Shown: positions 34,807-44,274 of the stretch, in pieces
How the letters are laid out: every line of letters begins with the position of its first letter
Numbering within the stretch: the first letter of the stretch is position 1
DNA from: Candidatus Electrothrix aestuarii
Lineage (GTDB): Bacteria; Desulfobacterota; Desulfobulbia; Desulfobulbales; Desulfobulbaceae
Direction of reading: 5' to 3'
DNA length: 64,000 bases
Assembly: GCA_032595685.2 (NCBI GenBank)
Contig: CP159373.1
Coordinates: 703,001 to 767,000 of the forward strand
The notes under the pieces: model-generated
The model's input: only the letters and a program-made list of their open reading frames with translations
Told to the model about the DNA's origin: nothing
The model's database searches: none
Translations under genes and position numbers: made by a program

Positions 34807-35779
34807 ACTCCTGCTGGCTGGCCTGCTGGGTATTAGCCCAGAGTTTGCTTTCGAGAACACCAATATTGCGGGCTACGATAACATCTATCAGAGTGGAGAC
34901 TATAATCGCATTCGTGCCGAGCTTTCGCTGAGCCATGAGCAGTACAGCAATTTTGCGGCGACTGTGATTGTGGACAACCAAACCATCTACACAAGCTCAC
35001 CAAGCCTCCTCAACAATGAACTTTTACTCTATCGGGCCTACGGCCAATATCAGGGAGAACGCCATTTCTGGTCCATTGGTAGGCAGCGCATACCCTTGGG
35101 AGTTGGACGGATCTGGAATCCCATAGACATCTTCAACCCCGTCAATATCCTTGCTGTAGAAACAGACGAACGGACCGGCACTGACTCAATCCGTTACGAG
35201 TATGCCATCAGTGAGCTCTCCAACCTTGATATCACTGTTGCGGATGGCAAGGCTGCTGCCCGCCTGAAAGGCTATCTGGAATATGCAGATATCGGCCTGA
35301 TCGCCTTAAAAGATAATAATAATGATCGCAACATATACTGGGGAGAAAATACTTCCCTTGATATCATTGGCTGGGAATTGGAAGGTCGCTTGCCAGGAAC
35401 CGGAGTGGAACTGCGCAGTGAGGGAGGAAGAGTACATAATCAAGATACCGGTGAGGTTTTTACCGAGTTTATCTTTGGTGCGGAATACGGTTTCCCAAAC
35501 TCTCTTACCCTGCTTGGTGAATATCATTTTTCTGATCAAGATAGAAATGATCAATTAGCCCTTCAAGTCGGGGCACAGCCCGGTCTCCTCTGGAGCTTCC
35601 AGGTTGTGCTGCTAACTGACCTGAATGATGGCTCACTCCTTATCGCGCCTTCCGTGACCTATAGTCTCAGTGATGAGATGACCCTCAGCTTAGGTGGTTT
35701 TATCTCCACAGGCGATGCAACAGAAGCCTTTTCAGAAGATGGTAACAGGTGCTACCTCCGCTGGTTTGTTCATTTTTAA
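34790..35779 (+). CDS. Porin-like outer-membrane beta-barrel protein
   Basis: 329 residues. Alternating beta-strands with aromatic edges, conserved HFWSIGRQRIPLGVGRIWNP and IDIFNPVNILAVETDERTGT blocks typical of Desulfobacterota barrel proteins, and a terminal aromatic residue (LRWFVHF) used for BAM recognition. The N-terminal hydrophobic stretch (ELLLAGLLGISPEF) is a poor signal peptide without basic residues. The ATG lies inside the end of the broken ATPase gene, so the true N-terminus may have been altered by a past deletion. Confidence 0.72.
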   Translation: MSGLPELLLAGLLGISPEFAFENTNIAGYDNIYQSGDYNRIRAELSLSHEQYSNFAATVIVDNQTIYTSSPSLLNNELLLYRAYGQYQGERHFWSIGRQRIPLGVGRIWNPIDIFNPVNILAVETDERTGTDSIRYEYAISELSNLDITVADGKAAARLKGYLEYADIGLIALKDNNNDRNIYWGENTSLDIIGWELEGRLPGTGVELRSEGGRVHNQDTGEVFTEFIFGAEYGFPNSLTLLGEYHFSDQDRNDQLALQVGAQPGLLWSFQVVLLTDLNDGSLLIAPSVTYSLSDEMTLSLGGFISTGDATEAFSEDGNRCYLRWFVHF

Positions 35780-35809
35780 CTTTCCTTTTCCCCTTTCCCT
35801 CATACGTTC

Positions 35810-36331
35810 ATGAAAAAATATCTCAAAAATAACCTCCTGGCAGGATACAGGGGCTCCCCGCTCAATAACGCAAAGATTTCTTTGACACTACTGGCTCTCT
35901 TTCCCCTTATTGCTCTGCCTGTCGGAACCTTCGGCAATCTCTTCTCCTTTCAGCTCCTGGATGCACAAACAGCCTGCATCGCCATCTTCGCCCTGTTCCT
36001 CTTTCCGGCCCTGCTGGAAGAATCCTTTTTTCGTGGTCTGCTGGTCCCCATCAAGACCAGAGAGAATGGGAAAAAAGCTATATTTTTGTTCACTCTGCTC
36101 AGCGCATCTCTGTTTACCCTCTGGCATCCGCTCAACGCCCTGACAATCAATCCTGGCGCACAGGCATTATTCTGCGATCCATATTTTCTGTGCATCGTCT
36201 TTTGCTTGGGTATCGCTTGCAGCCTCTCCTATATTTTCTCCCGCTCTCTTTGGGTGCCAATCATCATCCACTGGTTAACCGTGGTGGTTTGGGTTATCTT
36301 TCTCGGCGGTCGAAATCTCCTCTTACAATAA
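35810..36331 (+). CDS. CPBP-family intramembrane metalloprotease-like protein
   Basis: 173 residues with 4-5 membrane helices. The three conserved motifs of the CPBP (Abi/Rce1) family are present: EExxxR at residues 70-75 (LLEESFFRG), a His in TLWHPLNAL, and a second His near the end (IIIHWLTVV). Many family members are of unknown role; some act in bacteriocin immunity or prenyl-protein processing. Confidence 0.85.
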   Translation: MKKYLKNNLLAGYRGSPLNNAKISLTLLALFPLIALPVGTFGNLFSFQLLDAQTACIAIFALFLFPALLEESFFRGLLVPIKTRENGKKAIFLFTLLSASLFTLWHPLNALTINPGAQALFCDPYFLCIVFCLGIACSLSYIFSRSLWVPIIIHWLTVVVWVIFLGGRNLLLQ

Positions 36332-36335
36332 AAAA

Positions 36336-36376
36336 AGCCGATCCCATCCTGGTAATGCTGCCAAGATGGATCGGCT
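36336..36376 (-). terminator. Terminator after ihfB
   Basis: A 9-bp stem (AGCCGATCC with GGATCGGCT) is followed on the minus strand by a T7 run. It lies ~50 bases past the ihfB stop. Confidence 0.85.
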
Positions 36377-36424
36377 AAAGTAAAGCAAACGCGATCACAG
36401 GATATTGCAAGGGCGCTCTTTTTC

Positions 36425-36706
36425 CTACTCCTCAATAAGAACTTCCTTGAGAGATTTACTCATCGTGAAGTGCAGGGTCTTTCTTGCCGGGATATCCATC
36501 ATCTTTCCGGTCTTTGGATTCTTTGTCGTACGAGGTTTACGCGTTCTCACGGAAAAACTCCCAAATCCACGAATTTCAACCCGTCGCCCTTCCGTCAGGG
36601 CCTGTGTTATATTTTCCAGTATAATATCGACAGCCTGCGCTACATCCTGTTTATAGTAGCCGCCTAACTGCTCAGTAACCTCACTTACCAATTCACGCTT
36701 GAGCAT
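36425..36706 (-). CDS. ihfB: Integration host factor subunit beta (HU/IHF family)
   Basis: 93 residues. HU/IHF fold with the DNA-bending arm: VEIRGFGSFSVRTRKPRTTK, NPKTGKMMDIPARKTLHF. The arm sequence alone does not decide between HU, IHF-alpha and IHF-beta; the location directly downstream of rpsA, as in many Proteobacteria, favours ihfB. Confidence 0.85.
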   Translation of the reverse strand: MLKRELVSEVTEQLGGYYKQDVAQAVDIILENITQALTEGRRVEIRGFGSFSVRTRKPRTTKNPKTGKMMDIPARKTLHFTMSKSLKEVLIEE

Positions 36707-36795
36707 GTTGAGTCCCTTTTAAATAAATCTGTAATTGTTCATGATTCGTTGTGTCACCGCTCTACGAACGGTGCTTCCTGTTCAGTACCAACAGG

Positions 36796-36844
36796 AAAGG
36801 GTACGACTTCCTGCACAAGACAAAGACAAGAAGTCATACCCTTT
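36796..36844 (-). terminator. Long hairpin between rpsA and ihfB
   Basis: A 14-15-bp imperfect stem (AAAGGGTACGACTTC with GAAGTCATACCCTTT). No long T-run follows on the minus strand, so it may attenuate or protect the mRNA end rather than fully terminate. Confidence 0.55.
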
Positions 36845-36870
36845 AGGTTAAGCCGCTCACGAATAACGTG

Positions 36871-38646
36871 TTATTTATCCGAAGATTCCTCCTCGTTATC
36901 CTCGGCACTAGCGGCAGCCTTCAGCAGATCACCAAAGGTGGCCGGGCCTGAGCTGGCTTTGGTTGCAGCCTGCTGCTTCTGGGGAGTTTCCTCAGCAGCA
37001 GCGCTGTCTCCGCTCGCCTCTGCCTCATCCCCTTCCAAGGCCTTCAGAGAGAGACCGATCTTACGATCAGCAGCAGAAACATTGATAACAGTGGTTTTCA
37101 GCATATCCCCTACATTGAACATGCCAACCGGGGTTTTGATCTTCTCACGGCTGATTTCGGAAACATGTACCAAACCTTCAATACCTTCTTCAAGCTGGAC
37201 AAAGACGCCGAAATCAGTGATGTTGGTGATCTTTCCTTCAACCAGGCTTCCGATGGGGTAATTGCTTACCGCTGCCTGCCAAGGATCCGGCTCCAGCTGC
37301 TTCACACCGAGTGAGAAGCGCTCGTTCTCCTTATCGATCTTCAGTACAACAGCCTGAATAGCTTCCCCTTTTGCGTACTTCTCAGAAGGATGCTTAATGC
37401 GCTCGGTCCAGGAGAGGTCGGAAACGTGGATCAGACCATCAATACCCTCTTCGATACCGATGAACACACCAAAATCGGTGATGTTTTTGATCTTACCCTC
37501 AATAACCGCACCGATGGGATAGCTTTCCTCAACCAAATCCCAAGGATTAGGCTGCAGCTGCTTCATACCCAGGGAGATACGCTTAGTCTCAGCTTCCACC
37601 TTCAGGACCTGAACGTCGATCTCAGAACCAACGCTGACGATCTTGGATGGATGACGCGGCTTCTTGGACCAGCTCATCTCAGAGATGTGAACAAGCCCTT
37701 CCACGCCTTCTTCCAGCTCAACAAAGGCACCGTAATCAGTGATAGAAACAACCTTTCCGCTGACTTTGGCACCAACCGGGTAGGTCTCCGGTACCATTTC
37801 CCAAGGATCAGACTTGAGCTGTTTCACGCCGAGAGAAACGCGGTCAGAATCCTGGTCATATTTGAGGACCTTGACCTCGATTTCCTCACCCACGGTGTAC
37901 AGCTTGGAGGGATGGGAAACCCGGCCCCAAGATAGATCGGTGATGTGACAGAGACCGTCCATGCCACCCAGATCGATGAACAGACCGTAATCAGTGATAT
38001 TGGTAATAGCACCGCAAATGGTCTGACCTTCTTCCAGGGTAGCACGCATCTGTTCGCGCAGCTGTGAACGCTGCTCTTCCAGAATCGCACGACGGGAGAT
38101 AACCACGTTATTGCGTTTACGGTTGAACTTAAGGATCTTAAATTCAAAAGTTTCACCGATAAGACCATCAAGGTCTTTCACCGGACGCAGGTCTATCTGA
38201 GAATACGGCAGGAAGGCCGGAACACCGATATCAACAGACATACCACCCTTCACTCTGTTGTCGATGCGTCCTTCAATGGTACCATCTTCTTCTTGAATTG
38301 TGGCAATCTGTTCCCAGACTTTAATGGCAATGGCCTTTTCACGAGAGAGCAGCAGTCCACCCTCTTCTTTTCTCTTTTCAATGAAGACTTCAAACTGATC
38401 CCCGATTTGAATCACACGATCAGGATCTTCCCTACGGAACTCTCCAATAGCGATATAGCTTTCTGCCTTATCGCCAACATCAATGAGGACAGCATCACTG
38501 TTCAGATCAACGACTGTTCCGATTGCTACTTCCTGAACATTAATAACAGTATTATTGTCTTCTTGTTCGAAGAGTTCAGCAAAGCTGATATCTTCCATGC
38601 CACTTTCTTCTGCCGCAGTTGCGGGCTGAATTCCACTGTCAGTCAT
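36871..38646 (-). CDS. rpsA: 30S ribosomal protein S1
   Basis: 591 residues with six S1 (OB-fold) repeats; the last four are near-identical in pattern (GKITNITDFGVFVQLEEGIE, GLIHVSDLSWTERIKHPSEK). The N-terminal ~30 residues are acidic and the last ~50 are Ala/Glu-rich and disordered. Binds mRNA leaders and helps start translation. ihfB follows on the same strand. Confidence 0.96.
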   Translation of the reverse strand: MTDSGIQPATAAEESGMEDISFAELFEQEDNNTVINVQEVAIGTVVDLNSDAVLIDVGDKAESYIAIGEFRREDPDRVIQIGDQFEVFIEKRKEEGGLLLSREKAIAIKVWEQIATIQEEDGTIEGRIDNRVKGGMSVDIGVPAFLPYSQIDLRPVKDLDGLIGETFEFKILKFNRKRNNVVISRRAILEEQRSQLREQMRATLEEGQTICGAITNITDYGLFIDLGGMDGLCHITDLSWGRVSHPSKLYTVGEEIEVKVLKYDQDSDRVSLGVKQLKSDPWEMVPETYPVGAKVSGKVVSITDYGAFVELEEGVEGLVHISEMSWSKKPRHPSKIVSVGSEIDVQVLKVEAETKRISLGMKQLQPNPWDLVEESYPIGAVIEGKIKNITDFGVFIGIEEGIDGLIHVSDLSWTERIKHPSEKYAKGEAIQAVVLKIDKENERFSLGVKQLEPDPWQAAVSNYPIGSLVEGKITNITDFGVFVQLEEGIEGLVHVSEISREKIKTPVGMFNVGDMLKTTVINVSAADRKIGLSLKALEGDEAEASGDSAAAEETPQKQQAATKASSGPATFGDLLKAAASAEDNEEESSDK

Positions 38647-38855
38647 GGGTGTTTTTTTCCCCTGTTCACCGGTCCATACCGGCCATCAGTATTACGTAAT
38701 TGTTTAATTTTTCTCGCACCCCCCATGGGCGAAGATATAAAAACAAAACTTTTACCAAAGATATTCCTGAAAAACAACTGTTTCATACTGAAAGACTGAC
38801 TTTTTTTTCAACCCGAGCTAAAAACAGCTCCATCCCCTCGAAAATGCACACCTTC

Positions 38856-39623
38856 TTATTTTCCGTAAGAACTTAACTCCTCAAGAAAAGGGCCAAAAAG
38901 TTGCTCGTAATACGGTATAGATTTATGCAAAATCAACTGAAAATTCTTCACATCCTTATCTGCTACCACTAAATTAGCACTATTTGCCAAGGCCTCAATA
39001 TCATAAAGGGTGGTAAAATCCGGCCCAATCAGGATATAAAAAATCATCCTCCGTTTAGACATAGGCATATCGCGCATAAAATTATGGAAGATTGAGTCGT
39101 GCAGTGCCCCACCTTCGAAACTGACGTGATACACAATGCTGGCAAAACTCACCGAGCCAACCTGATCTATGGCTTCCTGCGCGGAGGTCAGCGTCATCAC
39201 CTGATAACCAAGGGCCTCCATAGCCGCTGCCAGCTGATGCCGAAAACCATCATCCTCGTGTAAGACCAAGGCCATAGGAACATCCCGGACATGATCATCC
39301 ATAATACCGCCCTGATTTTCTTCTAGGAAATCCAGTGGTGGTGGTGGTGGAGGCTTAACAACCTGCTCCCCACTCTCAGCGGGTTTGGGTGCAGCTTGAG
39401 GAGTTGCTTTCTGTTCCGCTTTTGCAGGAGCCTTCTTCGGGGCTACGCCAGCAGATCCTTCCACCTGACCAGAAGCATCAAGCTGCATAGGCTGCTTACA
39501 ATGGGGGCATTTCAAGGGCAGACGTTTGCCCGGTTTCAATGCCTTAAGGGCCTGTTCAATCTTGGCCATCTGGGCCGCATTAAATTTTAGCGCACCCTGA
39601 CAATGGGGACAGTTACTGATCAT
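38856..39623 (-). CDS. Zinc-ribbon protein with a degenerate receiver-like domain
   Basis: 255 residues. The N-terminus has two CxxC pairs (NCPHCQGAL, KCPHCKQPM), a zinc-ribbon layout. An Ala/Pro/Lys-rich linker with a Pro7 run occupies ~55-100. The C-terminal half (~115-255) resembles a response-regulator receiver (ALVLHEDDGFRHQLAAAMEA, GYQVMTLTSAQEAIDQVG), but the strand-3 position reads SIVYHVSFEG without the phospho-Asp. Probably a phosphorylation-independent pseudo-receiver. Next to the PilT/PilU gene. Confidence 0.68.
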   Translation of the reverse strand: MISNCPHCQGALKFNAAQMAKIEQALKALKPGKRLPLKCPHCKQPMQLDASGQVEGSAGVAPKKAPAKAEQKATPQAAPKPAESGEQVVKPPPPPPLDFLEENQGGIMDDHVRDVPMALVLHEDDGFRHQLAAAMEALGYQVMTLTSAQEAIDQVGSVSFASIVYHVSFEGGALHDSIFHNFMRDMPMSKRRMIFYILIGPDFTTLYDIEALANSANLVVADKDVKNFQLILHKSIPYYEQLFGPFLEELSSYGK

Positions 39624-39710
39624 TCTCTTCTCCTTGGTTCTGCAATATCATCATGCAGTATCAAACCTTATCGCACCGGAAATATCTTACGCGGAATGCC
39701 TTATACCTCA

Positions 39711-40880
39711 TCAATCCTCTTCTTCACCCTGCTCCATAGCCAAGCCTGAAATACTGGAGGTATTTTCACCACGGGCCGCCCTGATATTATCCATGCCCCG
39801 CTTCACCACACTGCGGTTGGTACAATAGGTCAAAGCCACCTTCTCATCTATCAGCTCTCGGGTAAAGAGATCTAAGATATCCTGATCAAAGGTCTTCATA
39901 CTCAGAGTCGAACCTTCCTGAATCACGTTATAAAAGGTCTTTTCTGCGGCAACGTCCTCACCGTTCAGGAGGATATCTGTGACCCGCAGGCTGCTGCGGA
40001 GAATTTCCTGGGATGCCACCCGGCCCCCGCCGAGCTTAGGAAGAAGACGCTGGCTGACCACCCAGCGAATGGTATCAGCCAAACGAACCCGGATCTGCTC
40101 CTGCTCATCATGCTCAAACATACCGATAATACGGTTCAGGGTTTGTCCTGCGTCAATGGTATGCAGGGTAGAAAAAACCACATGACCGGTTTCAGCAGCG
40201 GTGAGGGCGATTTCCAGGGTTTCCCGGTCACGGATCTCACCCACCAGAATAACCTTGGGTGCCTGCCGCAGGGCCGCTCGCAGACCACTGGCAAAGCTGT
40301 CAAAGTCATCACCCTGTTCCCGCTGATTAAAAGTGGCTTTTTTATGAGGATGAACATACTCAATCGGATCTTCCAGGGTCACGATATGAATCGATCGACT
40401 CTTATTAATCTGGTTCAAAATAGCGGCCAGCGAAGTGGTCTTACCGGTACCGGTACCTCCGGTAAAAAGGATCAGACCATTCCGTTCTTCCGCCATATCA
40501 TAAAAGCACGGGGGAAAACCAAAGTCCTCGATAGAGGGAATCTTGGTCTCCAATTTTCGCAGAACAGAAGAGTAGTACCCTTTTTGGGAAAAGATATTCA
40601 CCCTGAAACGCGCTCCTTCACCCAACACATAGGAAAGGTCGCAGGAGCCTGTCCGAACCAAATCGCCCAGGAGTCGTTGATTGCCATTAATCAGGTTGAG
40701 GGCAAAAACTTCGGTCTGGAACGGGGTAAGCTTTTCCACTGGCGGCTCTACCTCCACCGGGGTCAATGCACCATCAATCTCCACCTGAAGACTCTTCCCC
40801 ACTGTAATGTTCAGGTCGGACACTCCCTTTTTCGTGCCTAACATGGCGGCGACCCAGTAGGCGGTTTCCGGCTGTTTCAT
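39711..40880 (-). CDS. Type IV pilus retraction ATPase, PilT/PilU family
   Basis: 389 residues. Walker A FTGGTGTGKTTSLAA, the Asp box (VTLEDPIEYVH), Walker B VILVGEIRDRET and the His box VVFSTLHTIDAGQTLNRI. The C-terminus (MKTFDQDILDLFTRELIDEK) is more PilU-like than PilT-like, and the canonical PilT AIRNLIRE segment is absent. Powers pilus retraction for twitching motility; other pilus genes are outside the window. Confidence 0.9.
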   Translation of the reverse strand: MKQPETAYWVAAMLGTKKGVSDLNITVGKSLQVEIDGALTPVEVEPPVEKLTPFQTEVFALNLINGNQRLLGDLVRTGSCDLSYVLGEGARFRVNIFSQKGYYSSVLRKLETKIPSIEDFGFPPCFYDMAEERNGLILFTGGTGTGKTTSLAAILNQINKSRSIHIVTLEDPIEYVHPHKKATFNQREQGDDFDSFASGLRAALRQAPKVILVGEIRDRETLEIALTAAETGHVVFSTLHTIDAGQTLNRIIGMFEHDEQEQIRVRLADTIRWVVSQRLLPKLGGGRVASQEILRSSLRVTDILLNGEDVAAEKTFYNVIQEGSTLSMKTFDQDILDLFTRELIDEKVALTYCTNRSVVKRGMDNIRAARGENTSSISGLAMEQGEEED

Positions 40881-41148
40881 AGATAACCTCGCAGTCTCAG
40901 ATTAACCTGCCCGGAAGGGACAGGTGTGGAAACGGTGTTTCGGAATTAACAAGAACGATCATTATTGAATAGTATCGCTGGATATGCGTGTAGAATAAGT
41001 ATGAAACTGATTCAGGTAAACTGCAAGTTTTTTTTCGGAACAGGAAGAAGGGTTGCAGAGAAATTTTTCTGGAGATATTGCCCTCGGCCCATCCTCTTCA
41101 GGATCCATAGTAGGTAAAAATAAAAAGAAAAATAGGACAAACCAACCC

Positions 41149-41827
41149 TTAACCCTTCTGAGCAAGTCGTTCCAGCCGAGTAAGCCAGTCATTAAAATGC
41201 CGACACTTCTGCCGCAGCATGAGCAGGCCGATCTTCTCAGCAACGGCAACACCGTGTGACCTTGTCATACTCGGGAATTTCGCTAAGAATGCGCATTGAA
41301 GGTGCCGTTGCGGGTCCATCATTGATGAGTTCTGGATTCTGACTTGCCACCATAGTAATCAGATTGCCGATTGGGACGTCATGCTCCAGATATTCCCAAT
41401 CCAACTGTTTCGGATCTGCAAAAAGCAAGGCCTCGAATTCGTGCAACTGAATGTATGGAATAAAACGGCTATCGCCGACGCTCTCAGCCATTTTTTGCTC
41501 CAGGATTCCAACCCGTTCATAAGGATCGCTGTTTCTCATGGCCTCGGCATAGCCAGGAAAATCATCCGGCAATGCGTAGAGATCAAACATGGTTGTAAAG
41601 CGGCACTCCACGTGATCATCCTCCTTCAACCACACCCGGATATCCTTCTCCGCCTTCTCATAACTCAGCAAGCCGCCGCGATATTCCCTTGCCTTTCTTT
41701 TATCCCTGCTCGTCAAGACACAACGTGCATCAACGAAAACACCGAAGCCAGCCAGATGAGGCGCGAGCACTTTCCCGGCAAAAGCCTGCTCGGTCTGGCC
41801 CTCGGCAGTGACATGCAAACGAATCAC
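41149..41827 (-). pseudogene. DUF4276 family protein gene with a C-terminal frameshift
   Basis: Starts at GTG 41827, overlapping the AAA ATPase stop (GTGA), after a GGAGGG site. The frame reads HVTAEGQTEQAFAGKVLAPH and YIQLHEFEALLFADPKQLDW, typical of DUF4276, up to EIPEYDKVT, then runs into a short wrong tail ending at 41237. Shifting frame at about 41254 restores GVAVAEKIGLLMLRQKCRHF and NDWLTRLERLAQKG to a stop at 41149. One extra base (or two lost) explains it. Either a real mutation or an assembly error. Confidence 0.8.
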
Positions 41828-42942
41828 GGCTGCCCTCCCAGCACGTTTTTCTCCCATAGCTCAGAAAGGCTGTAACGCTCCAGCCAGTCCTGCAACTGTT
41901 CAGCGTCAAGCTTCCTGAAAACAGAACAGCGTTCCTTTTCATCCCGCTCAACAACCACCACATCTTCTACGGAAAATTCATCAACGAGACGAGTAGACTG
42001 TGTTGCCAGCAGCACTTGGGTTTTCTGTGATGCCGCTCGAACGATCCCGGCCAACTCCCCAATAGCAGCCGGATGGAGTCCAAGCTCCGGTTCATCCAAC
42101 ACTATGAAGGTCGGTAAAAGTTCAGGAGGCTGGAGCAACAGAGTTGCCAGGGCCATAAAACGGAGGGAACCGTCTGATATCTGATCGGGACCGAACAAAT
42201 AATCACTGCCTGATGCATCTTGCCAGTTCAGGCGAACATAATCTTTATTGCCAGGAATCGGTTCCAAGTCGAAGTCATGAAATTGCGGCATAACGCGCTG
42301 TACGTGCCGGACGATTCGATCATAATATCTTTGATACGCTTTGTTTTGCTTGAGCATATTCAGAAAGGCAGCCAGATTTCCTGCATCGCTGCGGAGATAT
42401 TTGGCATCATCAATATAGCCGCGATCTTTCATCTTGGCGGTGTCCGATGTGTCGTGAAACTGATAACTCCGTACCCCCGACAAAAGGCGATACAAGACTG
42501 CACTGGTTTTCCTTTGGTCGCTTGCCAACCCTGATTCACTTCCACCTGCGTCAAGAAAATACTCCTGTGGCTGTGGTGAAGGAGGGCTAATTTTATGATA
42601 AATAATCTTTTCGCCGCTGACGAATAAACGATCCGGCAAGCCGTGCGCGAGTCTCACCTCATAGGTATCATGGGCGGACTCGGATGCAAAGGCAAGCTCA
42701 AAGGAAATGGATTCGGTGTGTTTGGGGCCGTAAAAAAGCAGGTGGCTGACCCCGTATTTACCCACGTATTGCTGCAAGGCCCTGCTTGTCATGAAATTGA
42801 GCATCTTGAAGAATGAAACCAGATTGCTTTTGCCGGAACCATTGGCTCCGAGCAAGACTGTCAGGTTACCGAAGGGAATGCGTTGACCGACCCGCCCGTC
42901 AATAGACTTGTATCCCTTTATATGCACTTCTTTCAGTTTCAT
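41824..42942 (-). CDS. AAA/ABC-type ATPase (AAA_21, RecF/OLD-like) paired with DUF4276
   Basis: 372 residues from ATG 42942. Walker A LLGANGSGKSNLVSFF near residue 30, an insert with helical regions, the signature-like DQISDGSLRFMALATLLL, Walker B TFIVLDEPELGLHP and the D-loop/switch LLATQSTRLVDEF. Such SMC-like ATPases with a following DUF4276 gene are a common accessory pair, suspected of defence or DNA-repair roles. Function here is inferred from family only. Confidence 0.87.
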   Translation of the reverse strand: MKLKEVHIKGYKSIDGRVGQRIPFGNLTVLLGANGSGKSNLVSFFKMLNFMTSRALQQYVGKYGVSHLLFYGPKHTESISFELAFASESAHDTYEVRLAHGLPDRLFVSGEKIIYHKISPPSPQPQEYFLDAGGSESGLASDQRKTSAVLYRLLSGVRSYQFHDTSDTAKMKDRGYIDDAKYLRSDAGNLAAFLNMLKQNKAYQRYYDRIVRHVQRVMPQFHDFDLEPIPGNKDYVRLNWQDASGSDYLFGPDQISDGSLRFMALATLLLQPPELLPTFIVLDEPELGLHPAAIGELAGIVRAASQKTQVLLATQSTRLVDEFSVEDVVVVERDEKERCSVFRKLDAEQLQDWLERYSLSELWEKNVLGGQP

Positions 42943-43149
42943 GACGCTCTCCGGCAAAACAGCCTTTCTTTCCCGCTGATATTTTATTAAGATTGCGCCT
43001 TATTATGGTGTAGCTTCATGGTGATGTCAATATGTTTGGCACCCCGTGCCTCTGGGATGTATTCCTTGTCCTGAAGGAACAGCCGGGTAGGGAGGTAACA
43101 TCAATCGAAGATTGTATCAGCTTGGAAATAATATTTATTGAGGATTATT

Positions 43150-43872
43150 ATGGCACAAGGCAAACTCCAGCTCGGTGATTCTGTCATTGTAAAACCGAAT
43201 GTTGAAGAACTTGATTTAAATATCAACATTGGCGGATGGCAGGGACGGGTCGCTGAAATCGAAGAAGAAGACGGCCTGATTGGTATAGATTGGGATAGTC
43301 TGACGCTCAAGCAGATACCTGACAAGACGATTGTCTACTGTGAAGTAGAAGGGTTGGACTGGGCCAGAGTGTATCTTGAACCAGCAGATGTTGAACAAAC
43401 AACAGCCAGAGATAGTGAGGATGATGTCGTAAAAACAATTGAACAGATTGAAAGTAAGCATGATTTTACTTGGACAGATGAAGCTCCTGAAGAATCAGAG
43501 GAAATAGACAGGAGAATACAGGCCGTCTTAGACAACGCTGAAGATGAGAGTGAAGAGGCGGCCTTTGAGGTATGGCAGGAGTATCTTGAGGATGAGTTGG
43601 AATTTCCCTTTGAGGCAGAGGTCTTTGAGTGTCAAGAGGAGGGGCCGTTACAAGAAGGAGATCAGGTAACGGTAGTGGGTATTTATGAAGATGATGATGA
43701 AGAATATGATGTTTTTGATGATGATATTGAGGATATCTTTGGAATACTTGTGTTGTTGCGACATGGACGTGAAGAGTATGAGTTTCCCTTATGTGATTTG
43801 GAGGTTCTGGATAAATCCTCAGACAACTATCAGCCTGTGAAAGATTATGCGATTTGGTTTGCAAATCGTTGA
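43150..43872 (+). CDS. Acidic protein with C-terminal CcbP-like calcium-binding domain
   Basis: 240 residues from ATG 43150 (GAGGA site). The N-terminal ~70 residues look like a small SH3-like barrel (LQLGDSVIVKPNVEELDLNI, GRVAEIEEEDGLIGIDWDS). The C-terminal ~110 match the CcbP calcium-binding pattern: YLEDELEFPFEAEVFECQEE, GDQVTVVGIYEDDDEEYDVF and LRHGREEYEFPLCDLEVLD. CcbP in Anabaena buffers Ca2+ during heterocyst formation. Very acidic overall. Confidence 0.75.
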   Translation: MAQGKLQLGDSVIVKPNVEELDLNINIGGWQGRVAEIEEEDGLIGIDWDSLTLKQIPDKTIVYCEVEGLDWARVYLEPADVEQTTARDSEDDVVKTIEQIESKHDFTWTDEAPEESEEIDRRIQAVLDNAEDESEEAAFEVWQEYLEDELEFPFEAEVFECQEEGPLQEGDQVTVVGIYEDDDEEYDVFDDDIEDIFGILVLLRHGREEYEFPLCDLEVLDKSSDNYQPVKDYAIWFANR

Positions 43873-43938
43873 GGTGTTGCGGTTCGTTCCACTGTTAACG
43901 TTGCGCCCCTTTGGGATATTCATTTTAGCCTGAAGAGC

Positions 43939-44190
43939 AATCCCCCTGTGACGCATGATAATCCCCAAGGGGAGGAAGATAATCCCCTTGTGACGAACGA
44001 TGATTACCAAGAGGCGCAAGGCAATCCCCTTGTGACGCACGATAATCCCCAAGGGGCGAAAGGTAATCCCCTCGTGACGAACGATGATCCCCAAGGGGCA
44101 CAAGGCAATCTCCCTGTGACGGATGACGATCCCCAAGGGACGTAAGGCAATCTCCCTGTGACGGATGACGATCCCCAAGGGACGTAATCC
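43939..44190. repeat. Six tandem 42-bp units, each with an internal palindrome
   Basis: Six 42-bp units start at 43939, 43981, 44023, 44065, 44107 and 44149. Most contain CCCCTTG or CCCCTCG near the left and CCAAGGGG near the right, so each could fold into a short hairpin. 42 bp is 14 codons, and both strands are open across several units. No ribosome site supports translation. The ~400-bp stretch 43873-44274 holds nothing else I recognise. Confidence 0.9.
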
Positions 44191-44274
44191 TTCCCCCAGT
44201 GGGACAGCCGTGAATAGCCTCGCTGAACTTGAGAGAAGCACCACCTGCTAAAAATATGACCGGAGCAATATCAC

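Noticed and set aside
43939-44190. CRISPR array or clear repeat-protein gene
   Set aside because: Units are contiguous 42-mers without spacers. The open frames on either strand have no ribosome site or convincing start, so a CDS was not called.
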